Assembly (NCBI RefSeq): GCF_036689865.1
Contig: NZ_JBAHUQ010000003.1
Coordinates: forward strand, 1-64,000
Direction: 5' to 3'
Origin: Magnetococcus sp. PR-3
GTDB taxonomy: Bacteria > Pseudomonadota > Magnetococcia > Magnetococcales > Magnetococcaceae
Length of the DNA stretch: 64,000 bases
The notes below the pieces were generated by a model that searched no databases, was not told where the DNA came from, and worked only from the letters and a program-made list of their open reading frames with translations. The translations under genes were made by a program, and so were the position numbers. Shown one piece after another: positions 45,641 to 53,843 of this stretch; position 1 is the stretch's first letter, and every line of letters begins with the position of its first letter.

Positions 45641-47188
45641 ATGGATATGACATGGCATACTGTGACCGGTTCTTCCCGTTATCGGCCTACACAGAGACTT
45701 CCTGTTGCATCCATGACTGCTTCTTCCTCTTCCCATAGCGGTACCGCTTCCGCTGAAAAGTCTTATCCGCTGGATGATGAGATCCTGCACGCCAAATTGG
45801 TCTTAACCCGTGATGTGGTGTTAGATGGTGTAACCTATTTAACCAGTGGATCAGATCTGGAACCCCGCACCGTTGCCCGTTTGATTAATTTGGGTATTGA
45901 AGAGGTTTTTGCCAAACCTAAGATTGCAGATACCGTTAAGCAAGCGGCAACCCGACTGGATGCCATGTTTGATGCCACCCGTGCTGTGGTCTTTGCTGAA
46001 GGGGTCAAGTCTACCCGTGATGCGATGGAGGTGCTCAAACGTAAAGGGCGGTTAGATTTACAACCCTTTAAGGAAGAGATCGGTGGTCTGCTTGAAGAGA
46101 TTATGGACCACTATACCGAATTTGCCGCTGAGAGCATTAAAGAGCTTAGTGAGCATGATGAGCCCACGGTGGTACATGGGGTAGAGACTGCTCTGTTCTG
46201 TGTGGAGCTGGCCAAAGCGATGCAGTGGCCCAAGGCGCGGGTTATCCAAGCTGGCCTATCGGGCATGTTGCACGATGTAGGTAAAGCGGCGGTGAGCAAG
46301 GATATCCTTAACCATCGAGGACCGTTGAACCAAGCCCAGCGTGAAGAGGTGGAACGCCACCCCCTGATTGGGTATCTCATGCTCTCTAATAATGAAGAGC
46401 TGCACGATATATCGGCCTTCTGCGCCGGGGCCCACCATGAGAGCTTTAAACCTGACAGCCGTGGCTATGGCATCCTCAGTGACTATACAGAATTAAAAGG
46501 GGATCCCAGTCAGCTCTACTCACCCCAGGAACAGGAAATTGCTCAACTGGTCTGTATTGCAGATGTTTTTTCCGCCCTACGAGAAGGCTACAGCTTAAAA
46601 GGTCCCGCCTCACCTTTGGAAACATTGATTGAGATGAACCGGATGGCTACAGGGGGTCGTTTTAACCCCCAACTGTACAAAGCATGGTATAAGCAGTTTA
46701 AGCGTAAACATCGTCTTCTGTTGCAAAAGGGCTTGATGATTGCCATGCCCGCCCAGTTGGAAGGCACCCTGCAACTCCCCAGTGGTGAGATCCTCTCTGT
46801 CCCAGAGCAGGAGCTCCGTATTAGCTTTGAAGAGATTGGGAAGCTACAGATCCTACCCAAGCTGCTGGCGATTGGTTGTAAGTTACCTGAGCTCAAACGA
46901 CGCAATGGTATTACCGGACATCTACTTGATCTGGCGGGTATTCATTTGGATACCGGGCAGTTGCATGAGATGGGTGTACAGGTTGAAAAACCGGTACATT
47001 ATAATTTAGTCTTGGTTGATACCGACCATGTTGACCGGGTGCAGTGCTTGGTCATGAAACATGGGGATACCTTAAAAGATCTTCAGATTGCCTTAGGTAA
47101 AAAACGCTTGGATCCCATCCAAAAACAGCTTTTGGAACTGCGTAACATCCCCATTGACTTTAAACCGCTGATCGCTTGCCCCATCTAG
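45641..47188 (+). CDS. HD-GYP-like phosphodiesterase with variant GYP motif
   Basis: The 515-residue cytosolic protein has an N-terminal region of unknown fold (about 40-150), then an HD domain: His179, HD at 211-212 in HDVGK, His240, HH at 265-266, and Asp308. These are the metal ligands of HD-GYP enzymes that hydrolyse c-di-GMP. The GYP motif itself reads PDSRGYGIL (271-279) instead of HHE..DGxGYP, so c-di-GMP hydrolysis is uncertain. The C-terminal part (about 370-515) is unassigned and contains two ELR-type strands that resemble a PilZ-like barrel weakly at best. A GAAAGG ribosome site precedes the ATG. It is convergent with the GNAT gene, 8 bases apart. Confidence 0.8.
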   Translation: MDMTWHTVTGSSRYRPTQRLPVASMTASSSSHSGTASAEKSYPLDDEILHAKLVLTRDVVLDGVTYLTSGSDLEPRTVARLINLGIEEVFAKPKIADTVKQAATRLDAMFDATRAVVFAEGVKSTRDAMEVLKRKGRLDLQPFKEEIGGLLEEIMDHYTEFAAESIKELSEHDEPTVVHGVETALFCVELAKAMQWPKARVIQAGLSGMLHDVGKAAVSKDILNHRGPLNQAQREEVERHPLIGYLMLSNNEELHDISAFCAGAHHESFKPDSRGYGILSDYTELKGDPSQLYSPQEQEIAQLVCIADVFSALREGYSLKGPASPLETLIEMNRMATGGRFNPQLYKAWYKQFKRKHRLLLQKGLMIAMPAQLEGTLQLPSGEILSVPEQELRISFEEIGKLQILPKLLAIGCKLPELKRRNGITGHLLDLAGIHLDTGQLHEMGVQVEKPVHYNLVLVDTDHVDRVQCLVMKHGDTLKDLQIALGKKRLDPIQKQLLELRNIPIDFKPLIACPI

Positions 47189-47196
47189 AGATCTCT

Positions 47197-47676
47197 TTAA
47201 ATGGGTTTTTGGATGATACGCTTCATCTTATAACCCCCTGCCCGTTCAAACCCATTTTGCTTATAAAAGGCAACCGTTTTGTCAAACATTGGCAAAGGGG
47301 GAGTGGTCAGCTCAATACGATCCCAGCGGTTGGCTTGGGCGTGAGCGATGACCGCATCCAACAATAATTTACCAACACCATGGCTGCGTAGTGCCGGTAC
47401 AACATAGAGTTCAGGTACCGATAGAAAACTCCCGCCAGCGTAAAGAGAACGGCTCTCTACCATGGTGGCACAACCTACAATCTCCTGTGCCTGTTCAGCG
47501 ATTAGCACAGAGTAGGAGCCATCCTTCAGCCACTCCTCTAAAAGCGAGAGGCTCTGTTTGCGATCCATATCAAAGTGTTTGCCACCGCTACGCTGCATAA
47601 TCTCATCCAGCAACTGAGCAACCAGATCGATAATGGTGGGTTGATCGGAACGGTTTGCCAATCTGATATGTGTCAT
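47197..47676 (-). CDS. GNAT-family N-acetyltransferase
   Basis: The 159-residue cytosolic enzyme has the GNAT fold. Motif A with the acetyl-CoA pyrophosphate loop reads RSHGVG at 97-102, preceded by the strand VPELYVVPAL. The C-terminal motif B contains TVAFYKQNGFERAGGY. The acceptor substrate cannot be told. It is monocistronic as far as visible, with the next minus-strand gene 510 bases upstream. Confidence 0.88.
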   Translation of the reverse strand: MTHIRLANRSDQPTIIDLVAQLLDEIMQRSGGKHFDMDRKQSLSLLEEWLKDGSYSVLIAEQAQEIVGCATMVESRSLYAGGSFLSVPELYVVPALRSHGVGKLLLDAVIAHAQANRWDRIELTTPPLPMFDKTVAFYKQNGFERAGGYKMKRIIQKPI

Positions 47677-48189
47677 CCTGACACTCCTATTGATCCTATA
47701 GAACCATCTAATCGTTTGTTTATGATCATTTTAATCTATGCATTACTAATATAAATGTGACTTTTCAGCCGCTGATGGTACGCGCAAAGTTAACCATGTG
47801 CATCTTTTTTCCCCATAGAGGGTGTTCGATCATTGTGCCTGATGAGAGGGAGGTAAAGATCACCGATCTTAGGGTTACAACCCTGCTCAGTTGTATTTTT
47901 AATATACGGAAGCACCCCTTTGATCACGCCCTTATTAAGAGGATCACTTACCTGTACCGATCCAACCCTATCCATGCTTGAGGAGATAAACCCACCACGG
48001 TGACTTGCATGAGCATGGGTAGGGTGAGGTTGCCCGATCAATTCAACCAATCTATGCCCCTTCTCAGGAGATGATCCAACCGAGCCCAATGCTTGATAGC
48101 CCATGGTGATGAGAGCCTTCCATCCCCTAACTTGGCCACAAAGGGGACTCTCTCATACCCTTGCACACGATTGTCTGTAGCTCGGCACA
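47677..48189. other. Intergenic region between GNAT and sigma54 activator genes
   Basis: About 510 bases between two minus-strand genes. Frames of 75-105 codons in it have unconvincing composition and no ribosome site. I see no RNA gene or strong hairpin. Confidence 0.4.
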
Positions 48190-49740
48190 TCACCCGTCAT
48201 CCATCACCCCATCCTCCTGCTCATAACGGCGCAGACGTTTCAGTAACCACTGGCGGGTAATACCCAGCTGTTTGGCCGCATGGGTACGGTTATGGTTATG
48301 CTGTTCCAGTGCCATCTCAATGAGTCGACGTTCAAACTGAGCCAACTGTGGGGCCAGAGGTTGATGGGGCTGTAGCGGATAATAATCCCCAGTCATGGGC
48401 TGTGCCATGCCCGTAAGGGGTAAGGCAGAGGTTTCCAACGGTTCTGAGGTAGCGGAACCATGGCGTAGCTCTGACGAACAGGCCCCTAACCCAATAGGCT
48501 CGCCATCGGGGGTTAAGGCAACCAGCCGTTCAATTTCTCGGCGGAGTTGGCGCACATTGCCTGGCCAGTGGTAGCTCTGAAACAACTGAGAAACCTCTGA
48601 GGATAATCCGGCCACCTCTTTACCAAAGCGGTTGTTGATATCCTGTAAAAAGGCATGGGCCAGGGGCAGTACCTCCTCTTGCCGCTCCCGTAGAGGGGGG
48701 ATATGAATATCGACCGCAAACAGACGGTAGAACAGATCTTCCCGAAAGCGTCCTGCTGTCACCTCTTGGCGAATATCCTTATTGGTGGCACTGATCACCC
48801 GAAAATGGTAGTCGATGGTTTTTTGACCACCCAAACGTTGGCCTACCTGCTCTTGCAGTGCACGCAGAAATTTTGGCTGTATGGAGAGGGGAAGATCGGC
48901 AATTTCATCCAAAAACAGAATGCCCCCATGAGCTGCCTCAAAATGACCTTTACGGCTACCTACGGCACCGGTAAAAGCCCCTTTTTCGTAGCCAAAAAAT
49001 TCACTTTCAGCTAAGGATTCCGGAATAGCAGCGCAGTTAACCGCCACAAAAGGTTGTTCTGCAACCGCGCTGTTGTCGTGAATATAGCGGGAGACCACCT
49101 CTTTGCCTGTACCGTTCTCCCCACTGATAAAAACATTAACCGGCACTGCACTTAAGGTGTTGGCTAAGGCAAAGACCTCTTTCATCACCCCGCTCTCCGC
49201 CACCACGCCGACACTGCGAATGGAGGTATCAACAGGGGGAAGGTGGGGTAACTCCTGACCATCTTCCGTTAAAAAAGCACCGGTCACCAAAAGGTTATCC
49301 AAAGCTTGGCAGAGATTTTCTGCCCCAGGTTCCAACCGTTTCAGATCTTCCGCATCAAACTGGGCATCAGAACCACTACGCTGGAGCTCAATGACACCCA
49401 GTACACGCCTCCGTACCCGACTGATCAGCGGCATGCACAACCGTGCCTCGCGCCCTGGTTGCCGGGTTAAAACAGCCTGATTACTCTCCACACACCGTAT
49501 GATCGAACTGCTGCTCTCCAGTGTGGCTGGTTCCCGGTGGAGCGGGTCGGCAAAAACCTGATACCACTGGTTGCCATCCAGCAAAAAAAGCTGGGCTCCC
49601 TCACAGTTCATAGCACGGGGCAAGCTCTCCAGATAGAAGCTGGTGAGCATGGTGTAGTCATGCCCTTCACGCACCACGGGGGCCTGTTCCAGTTCAGACT
49701 CCAGGTGCAGCAAACCTTCCAAAAATTCGGCATCATCCAT
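48190..49740 (-). CDS. GAF-domain sigma54-dependent activator
   Basis: The 516-residue regulator has an N-terminal GAF-type domain (about 25-155), an AAA+ sigma54-interaction domain (about 172-405) and a Fis-type helix-turn-helix (about 475-508). Motifs are Walker A GENGTGKE (207-214), GAFTGA (254-259), which contacts sigma54, Walker B GGILFLDEIAD (272-282), and the HTH HNRTHAAKQLGITRQWL. It has no receiver, so it is controlled by ligand or redox state at the GAF domain, as in NorR or FhlA, rather than by phosphorylation. No -24/-12 promoter is evident in the neighbouring spacers. It is divergent from the sialidase-like gene. Confidence 0.93.
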   Translation of the reverse strand: MDDAEFLEGLLHLESELEQAPVVREGHDYTMLTSFYLESLPRAMNCEGAQLFLLDGNQWYQVFADPLHREPATLESSSSIIRCVESNQAVLTRQPGREARLCMPLISRVRRRVLGVIELQRSGSDAQFDAEDLKRLEPGAENLCQALDNLLVTGAFLTEDGQELPHLPPVDTSIRSVGVVAESGVMKEVFALANTLSAVPVNVFISGENGTGKEVVSRYIHDNSAVAEQPFVAVNCAAIPESLAESEFFGYEKGAFTGAVGSRKGHFEAAHGGILFLDEIADLPLSIQPKFLRALQEQVGQRLGGQKTIDYHFRVISATNKDIRQEVTAGRFREDLFYRLFAVDIHIPPLRERQEEVLPLAHAFLQDINNRFGKEVAGLSSEVSQLFQSYHWPGNVRQLRREIERLVALTPDGEPIGLGACSSELRHGSATSEPLETSALPLTGMAQPMTGDYYPLQPHQPLAPQLAQFERRLIEMALEQHNHNRTHAAKQLGITRQWLLKRLRRYEQEDGVMDDG

Positions 49741-49906
49741 CGGTATGGTTACCCCATAGAGTGTAAATCATCGTTTTCATCTTACGGGGATAACCTTTAA
49801 GGGTAAAGTCGGGATTGAATGCCAGCTAAGGTACATGGCAGGGTTTGCCTGGGTGTGATACCTTCACTCTCTTCTGAACCACTGGTTATTGGGGTGAAGC
49901 GTTATC

Positions 49907-51082
49907 ATGATGTTACGTGCCATTTTAAAATATTCTCTGCTGTTAATAGTCATTGTTGTGGCCATTTTGGCCTATATGGCGCAAAGCCCTTTTCCTAAAG
50001 GGATTGTACGGGTTGCGCTGGATGCCCATATGGACCCCCAGAGCCGTCCAATGACCGACTATTGGAAAGAGAGCCGCTATTTTGCGTGGCGAACCAACCG
50101 TGGGGCACTCTTTTTAGGACGCCGCAATGCCGATGAGCTGTTTCAAGCGGTACAGTTAGGTGATGCACTCAACCATAACCAGCAGCCTATACTGCATGTT
50201 ATCCGTAAGGGTAAGCATCAAGGCAAAGTGGTGGTGGTGCATCATGATGCTCAAAATCGCCTTTTGGTCCAGCGCACCCACCACGCCGACAATACCCGAT
50301 CCTGGACCCCGCCTAAGCAAATTGGGGATGAACAGGTGAAAGGTATGACTTTATTGGAAACCCCTGATGGAGAGCTGATCCTCATATACCAACAGCAGTT
50401 GGCCAATATGATTCAGATCCGCATGCGTTTTTCCCATAATGGTGGTTTGCAGTGGGGTAGTGCCACCCTGCTAAGCTCCAGCGGCGGTGATAAAGCCGAA
50501 GAGTTGTTGGTGGATGGGGCGCCGGTTGAAGGGGGTTACCGGATTGATCTGCTCAAACTTCAACCCCAAACATCGAACTTCTCACTACAGCTGTTGCAAG
50601 GGCATATAGCCAATGGTAGCCGTAGTTGGGCACCCATTGATAACCCAACCCTACAAAAAACCATGGCCAGCCTACCCCATGGCACATACACCCTGCATGA
50701 CCTACGTAGTGCAACCGATGGTGTGCGTATGCTGTGGCGGGATGAAGAGACAGGTAAAGGTCAGTGGCTACGCTGGGGCCCACTCGGTATTGAACAGCGG
50801 GACCTGGGTGGTGTTTCCCCTGCACCATGTGGCATGAGCTTGACCCGCAAAAACCATGAAGTAATTGTGGTACGGGAACCTAACAAGCAGCTACAACAGA
50901 TCTCCATTAAAGAACAGACGCCCAAAATACAACATCAATCTCCTGATGCATTAAACCCCGTCTGTCAGGTTCGAGCTCTGTTAACGGGTCAAGATCTGGA
51001 TCTTCTATTTACCCGTCAAGGTGGCCCCAACCGGCCTTCAGGTCTATTGGGTCTTTCCTGGGCAACCCTGACAGAACCGTGA
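49907..51082 (+). CDS. Membrane-anchored sialidase-fold protein
   Basis: The 391-residue protein has an N-terminal membrane anchor (about 6-27) and an extracytoplasmic domain that matches the six-bladed sialidase/BNR fold. An Asp-box-like element reads SHNGGLQWG (about 178-186). Members of this group are often annotated exo-alpha-sialidase, but I do not see the arginine triad, so enzymatic activity is not claimed. It lies divergently from the sigma54 activator and 70 bases before the STAS gene. Confidence 0.65.
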   Translation: MMLRAILKYSLLLIVIVVAILAYMAQSPFPKGIVRVALDAHMDPQSRPMTDYWKESRYFAWRTNRGALFLGRRNADELFQAVQLGDALNHNQQPILHVIRKGKHQGKVVVVHHDAQNRLLVQRTHHADNTRSWTPPKQIGDEQVKGMTLLETPDGELILIYQQQLANMIQIRMRFSHNGGLQWGSATLLSSSGGDKAEELLVDGAPVEGGYRIDLLKLQPQTSNFSLQLLQGHIANGSRSWAPIDNPTLQKTMASLPHGTYTLHDLRSATDGVRMLWRDEETGKGQWLRWGPLGIEQRDLGGVSPAPCGMSLTRKNHEVIVVREPNKQLQQISIKEQTPKIQHQSPDALNPVCQVRALLTGQDLDLLFTRQGGPNRPSGLLGLSWATLTEP

Positions 51083-51152
51083 TCAAGACCATTTAGATTT
51101 GCATCTCTAACAGCTCCACCCCATACTTGAAGAAATCTATAAGGGGGGGAGC

Positions 51153-51506
51153 ATGTTAGAACTATCCAAACAGGTCGATGAAGATACTGGGGTTGTTATT
51201 CTCACCCTGGCAGGTCGCTTTGATGTTAACAGCATCCCAGCTTTTCAGGATGCTTATGCCGAACACCCGCCTGGTACACAGTTTAAGATTTACCTGGAGA
51301 AGGTTACCTATATCGACAGTGCCGCCTTTGGTCTGTTTCACGCACTTAAACAGCATCTGGGCAGCCAAGGCCGTGTGATGCTATTTAACCCTTCTGAGAA
51401 CGTTACTCAGACGCTACAAATGCTCGGGGCCCATCGTACCTTTGAAGTTATCCGTATTACGACAAGCAAACCTTTTATGGATAATATGGATGAAGGCGGC
51501 TTTTAA
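51153..51506 (+). CDS. STAS-domain anti-sigma factor antagonist
   Basis: The 117-residue cytosolic protein is a single STAS domain. The conserved phospho-acceptor serine is Ser56 in VTYIDSAAFGLF, and the earlier LAGRFDVNSIPAF strand-loop is typical of SpoIIAA/RsbV-type proteins. It would bind an RsbW-like kinase in its unphosphorylated form. No such kinase is adjacent; the only RsbW-like HATPase in the window belongs to the response regulator at 4405-5346. Confidence 0.9.
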   Translation: MLELSKQVDEDTGVVILTLAGRFDVNSIPAFQDAYAEHPPGTQFKIYLEKVTYIDSAAFGLFHALKQHLGSQGRVMLFNPSENVTQTLQMLGAHRTFEVIRITTSKPFMDNMDEGGF

Positions 51507-51982
51507 GGGCACCTCCTCACCACTGAATGTTCAACTTACCTTTCGCATGTAACATGATAAACCACCACTTAACATCTGTTTTCCCTGCAAATGTGCCATA
51601 AACGATATTTTTTTGGTAACTCTCTGTGACATTGCTGGTGCCTTTTCATTCTGCAAAGCACATCCATTTCTATAGTTATATCTTTCTGAATATATTGAAT
51701 GTTTTCTAAACAACCTGCCAAACACCCACCCTAACCCCCCTCAAAAAAATACAGATTCATGGTGTATGATGTCTCAAAGCATGAGCTTTTGTCTGTTTTT
51801 GTGTGGACATCCTGCTGCAAAAGAAGAGAAAACAGGATACCTTTAGAGGTAATCATTTTACCCAAAGCTTTTTTTATCCATTGTTTTTAAATAGGGGCAC
51901 GCCATTGTCACCGGTGTGGCCAATTTATGGATGCTCTGGCCGAATCCGTCATCGCGGTTTAACCAACAAAGCTGGGTGGTTC
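51507..51982. other. Intergenic region before the PhnD-PAS receptor gene
   Basis: About 475 bases. The receptor frame extends upstream to a GTG at 51803, but there is no signal peptide at that start, so this part is untranslated leader. An AT-rich stretch at 51600-51720 may hold the promoter. Confidence 0.4.
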
Positions 51983-53833
51983 ATGAACATCAAGGGAATG
52001 AAAAAACAACAGACCTGGGTGGCGATGGTGATCGGTCTGTGTTTACTGGCTTGGCTACCGCCTAGCTGGGCAGCTGATGCGTATGAGATACGTATTGGGG
52101 TTTTAGCCAAACGGGGCCCCCAAAAAGCACTGGAACGTTGGCAGGCAACCGCACGCTATTTAAGTGAAAAAATTCCAGAGCATCGTTTTCGCATTGTCCC
52201 CATGCAGTTTGAAGAAGCCCCTATTTTGGTTGAAAAAGAGTTGGTGGATCTCACCATCACCAACCCAGCGATCTACGCAGACTTGGCGGTACGTTTTAAT
52301 GTTCAACGTATCGTTACCTTAAAGAACCGGCTCTCCAGCAAACAGAACATTACCCGCTTTGGCAGTGTTATCTTTACCCGCAAATACAACCAAAATTTCC
52401 GCCGCATTCAAGATCTGGCCAATGCGCGCCTAGCCGCTGTTCATGATACCTCTCTTGGGGGTTGGATCATGGCTTTGAAAACTTTTCAGAACCATGGTTT
52501 AAACCGCGGTGATTTTAGTAATGTCACCTTCTTAAACAACCATGATCCTGTGGTAGAAGGGGTTTTGGAAGGACGCTTTGAAGCAGGTGTGGTACGTACA
52601 GGTCACCTGGAAAAAATGGTTCAGGAAGGTCGTATTACTTTAAATCAACTTCAGGTCATCCGCCCACTCAAGCATGAGGGCTTTCCGCTTTTAGTCTCGA
52701 CCCGTCTCTATCCAGAATGGCCCGTCGCCAAAGCTCGGCATACGGATAATCGGCTGGCGTTAAAAGTAGCCATGGCTTTGATGGCGCTAACTGCTGAAGA
52801 ACCGGCCGCGCTAAAAGCCGGGATTGCCGGTTGGTCGATCCCAGAGAACTACCAGAGTATTCATGAGCTGTTGCAAGATCTTCAGCTTCCACCTTATGAG
52901 ACCTTTAATACCTTATCGCCTGGACGGGTGGTTCACACGTATTGGTATTGGATGGTATTGATCCTATTCGTTGTATTGATCCAGACCTGGCTAACCCGAC
53001 GGGTTATCAAGCTCAACCGCGCACTAAAAAGCCGTCAACAAAAAGTACAAGAGAGTGAAATGCGCATGCGGGCCACCTTTGAACAGGTTGCCTCAGGTAT
53101 CGTTTTAACCCACGCCGATGGCCGTTTGGATCGCGCCAACCACGCCTTTTGTGCCATGACCGGTTACAGTGCCCGTGAGATACGTCAGAAAAATTTAAAC
53201 GATTTTACAGACCCGCTGCAGATGAGCCAGGAGATCCCCCTATTTGAAAAAATGCGTCAAGGGGCATTAGACCATTTTACCCTTCAAAAACAGCTTCTCA
53301 CCAAAGGTGGTGCCTCACTACCTGTGCTGTTCTCCATCTCCTGTGTTAGAGATGAAAAAGGGGATATACAGCAACTCATTGGTGTCGCCAATGATCTCTC
53401 TTCCATCAAAAAACTGCAGCAGGATGTCCGCAGCGAACAGCAGCTTAAAACCACCATACTAGATATTGCTGGAGATGGAATTTTAGGGATTGATACTCAA
53501 GGGTGTCACTCCTTTGTTAACCCAGCGGCTTCACACATATTGGGTTGGTCGGTAGATGAGTTAATTGGTCAACCCACCCATGCCATGTGGCACCATCACT
53601 ATAAAGACGGTAAGCCTTTTCCTGAACAGGATTGCCCAATTACCTCAGTATTAACCAACGGTCAAACGTTGCGCAGTACCAATGCGTGGTTATGGCGTAA
53701 AGATGGCAGTGGCTTTGCCGCTGAGTACATCAGCACAGCCATTGTTGAAGAGGATGAGATAACCGGAGCGGTTGTGGTCTTTCGGGCCGTCACGGAAACT
53801 CAAACACAGGAAGAACCCACTCTAATGGCGTAA
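51983..53833 (+). CDS. PhnD-type binding domain fused to two PAS domains
   Basis: The ATG at 51983 gives 616 residues with a signal peptide (about 1-30, SWA cleavage). The mature N-terminus is a PhnD-like Venus flytrap (about 34-305; phosphonate/phosphite/tetrathionate-type), then one membrane helix (about 318-338) and two PAS domains (about 360-478 and 490-605). It ends there, without kinase, GGDEF or MCP output. Kinases such as TtrS fuse the same PhnD-type domain to a histidine kinase; here the kinase is a separate protein encoded 11 bases downstream. It is therefore probably the ligand-binding half of a two-protein receptor. The PAS domains would lie in the cytoplasm beside the partner kinase. 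Confidence 0.9.
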   Translation: MNIKGMKKQQTWVAMVIGLCLLAWLPPSWAADAYEIRIGVLAKRGPQKALERWQATARYLSEKIPEHRFRIVPMQFEEAPILVEKELVDLTITNPAIYADLAVRFNVQRIVTLKNRLSSKQNITRFGSVIFTRKYNQNFRRIQDLANARLAAVHDTSLGGWIMALKTFQNHGLNRGDFSNVTFLNNHDPVVEGVLEGRFEAGVVRTGHLEKMVQEGRITLNQLQVIRPLKHEGFPLLVSTRLYPEWPVAKARHTDNRLALKVAMALMALTAEEPAALKAGIAGWSIPENYQSIHELLQDLQLPPYETFNTLSPGRVVHTYWYWMVLILFVVLIQTWLTRRVIKLNRALKSRQQKVQESEMRMRATFEQVASGIVLTHADGRLDRANHAFCAMTGYSAREIRQKNLNDFTDPLQMSQEIPLFEKMRQGALDHFTLQKQLLTKGGASLPVLFSISCVRDEKGDIQQLIGVANDLSSIKKLQQDVRSEQQLKTTILDIAGDGILGIDTQGCHSFVNPAASHILGWSVDELIGQPTHAMWHHHYKDGKPFPEQDCPITSVLTNGQTLRSTNAWLWRKDGSGFAAEYISTAIVEEDEITGAVVVFRAVTETQTQEEPTLMA

Positions 53834-53843
53834 AGGTGCATCC

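Noticed and set aside
47757-48104. Frames on both strands in the GNAT-sigma54 spacer
   Set aside because: They overlap each other on opposite strands and neither has a start signal or protein-like composition.
49741-49906. Sigma54 promoter (TGGCA...TTTGC) between the activator and sialidase-like genes
   Set aside because: The GG and GC pairs are 8 rather than 10 bases apart, so it does not fit the -24/-12 spacing.
51803-51982. Longer N-terminus of the PhnD-PAS receptor from GTG 51803
   Set aside because: It would place 60 non-conserved residues before a perfect signal peptide; the ATG at 51983 is preferred.
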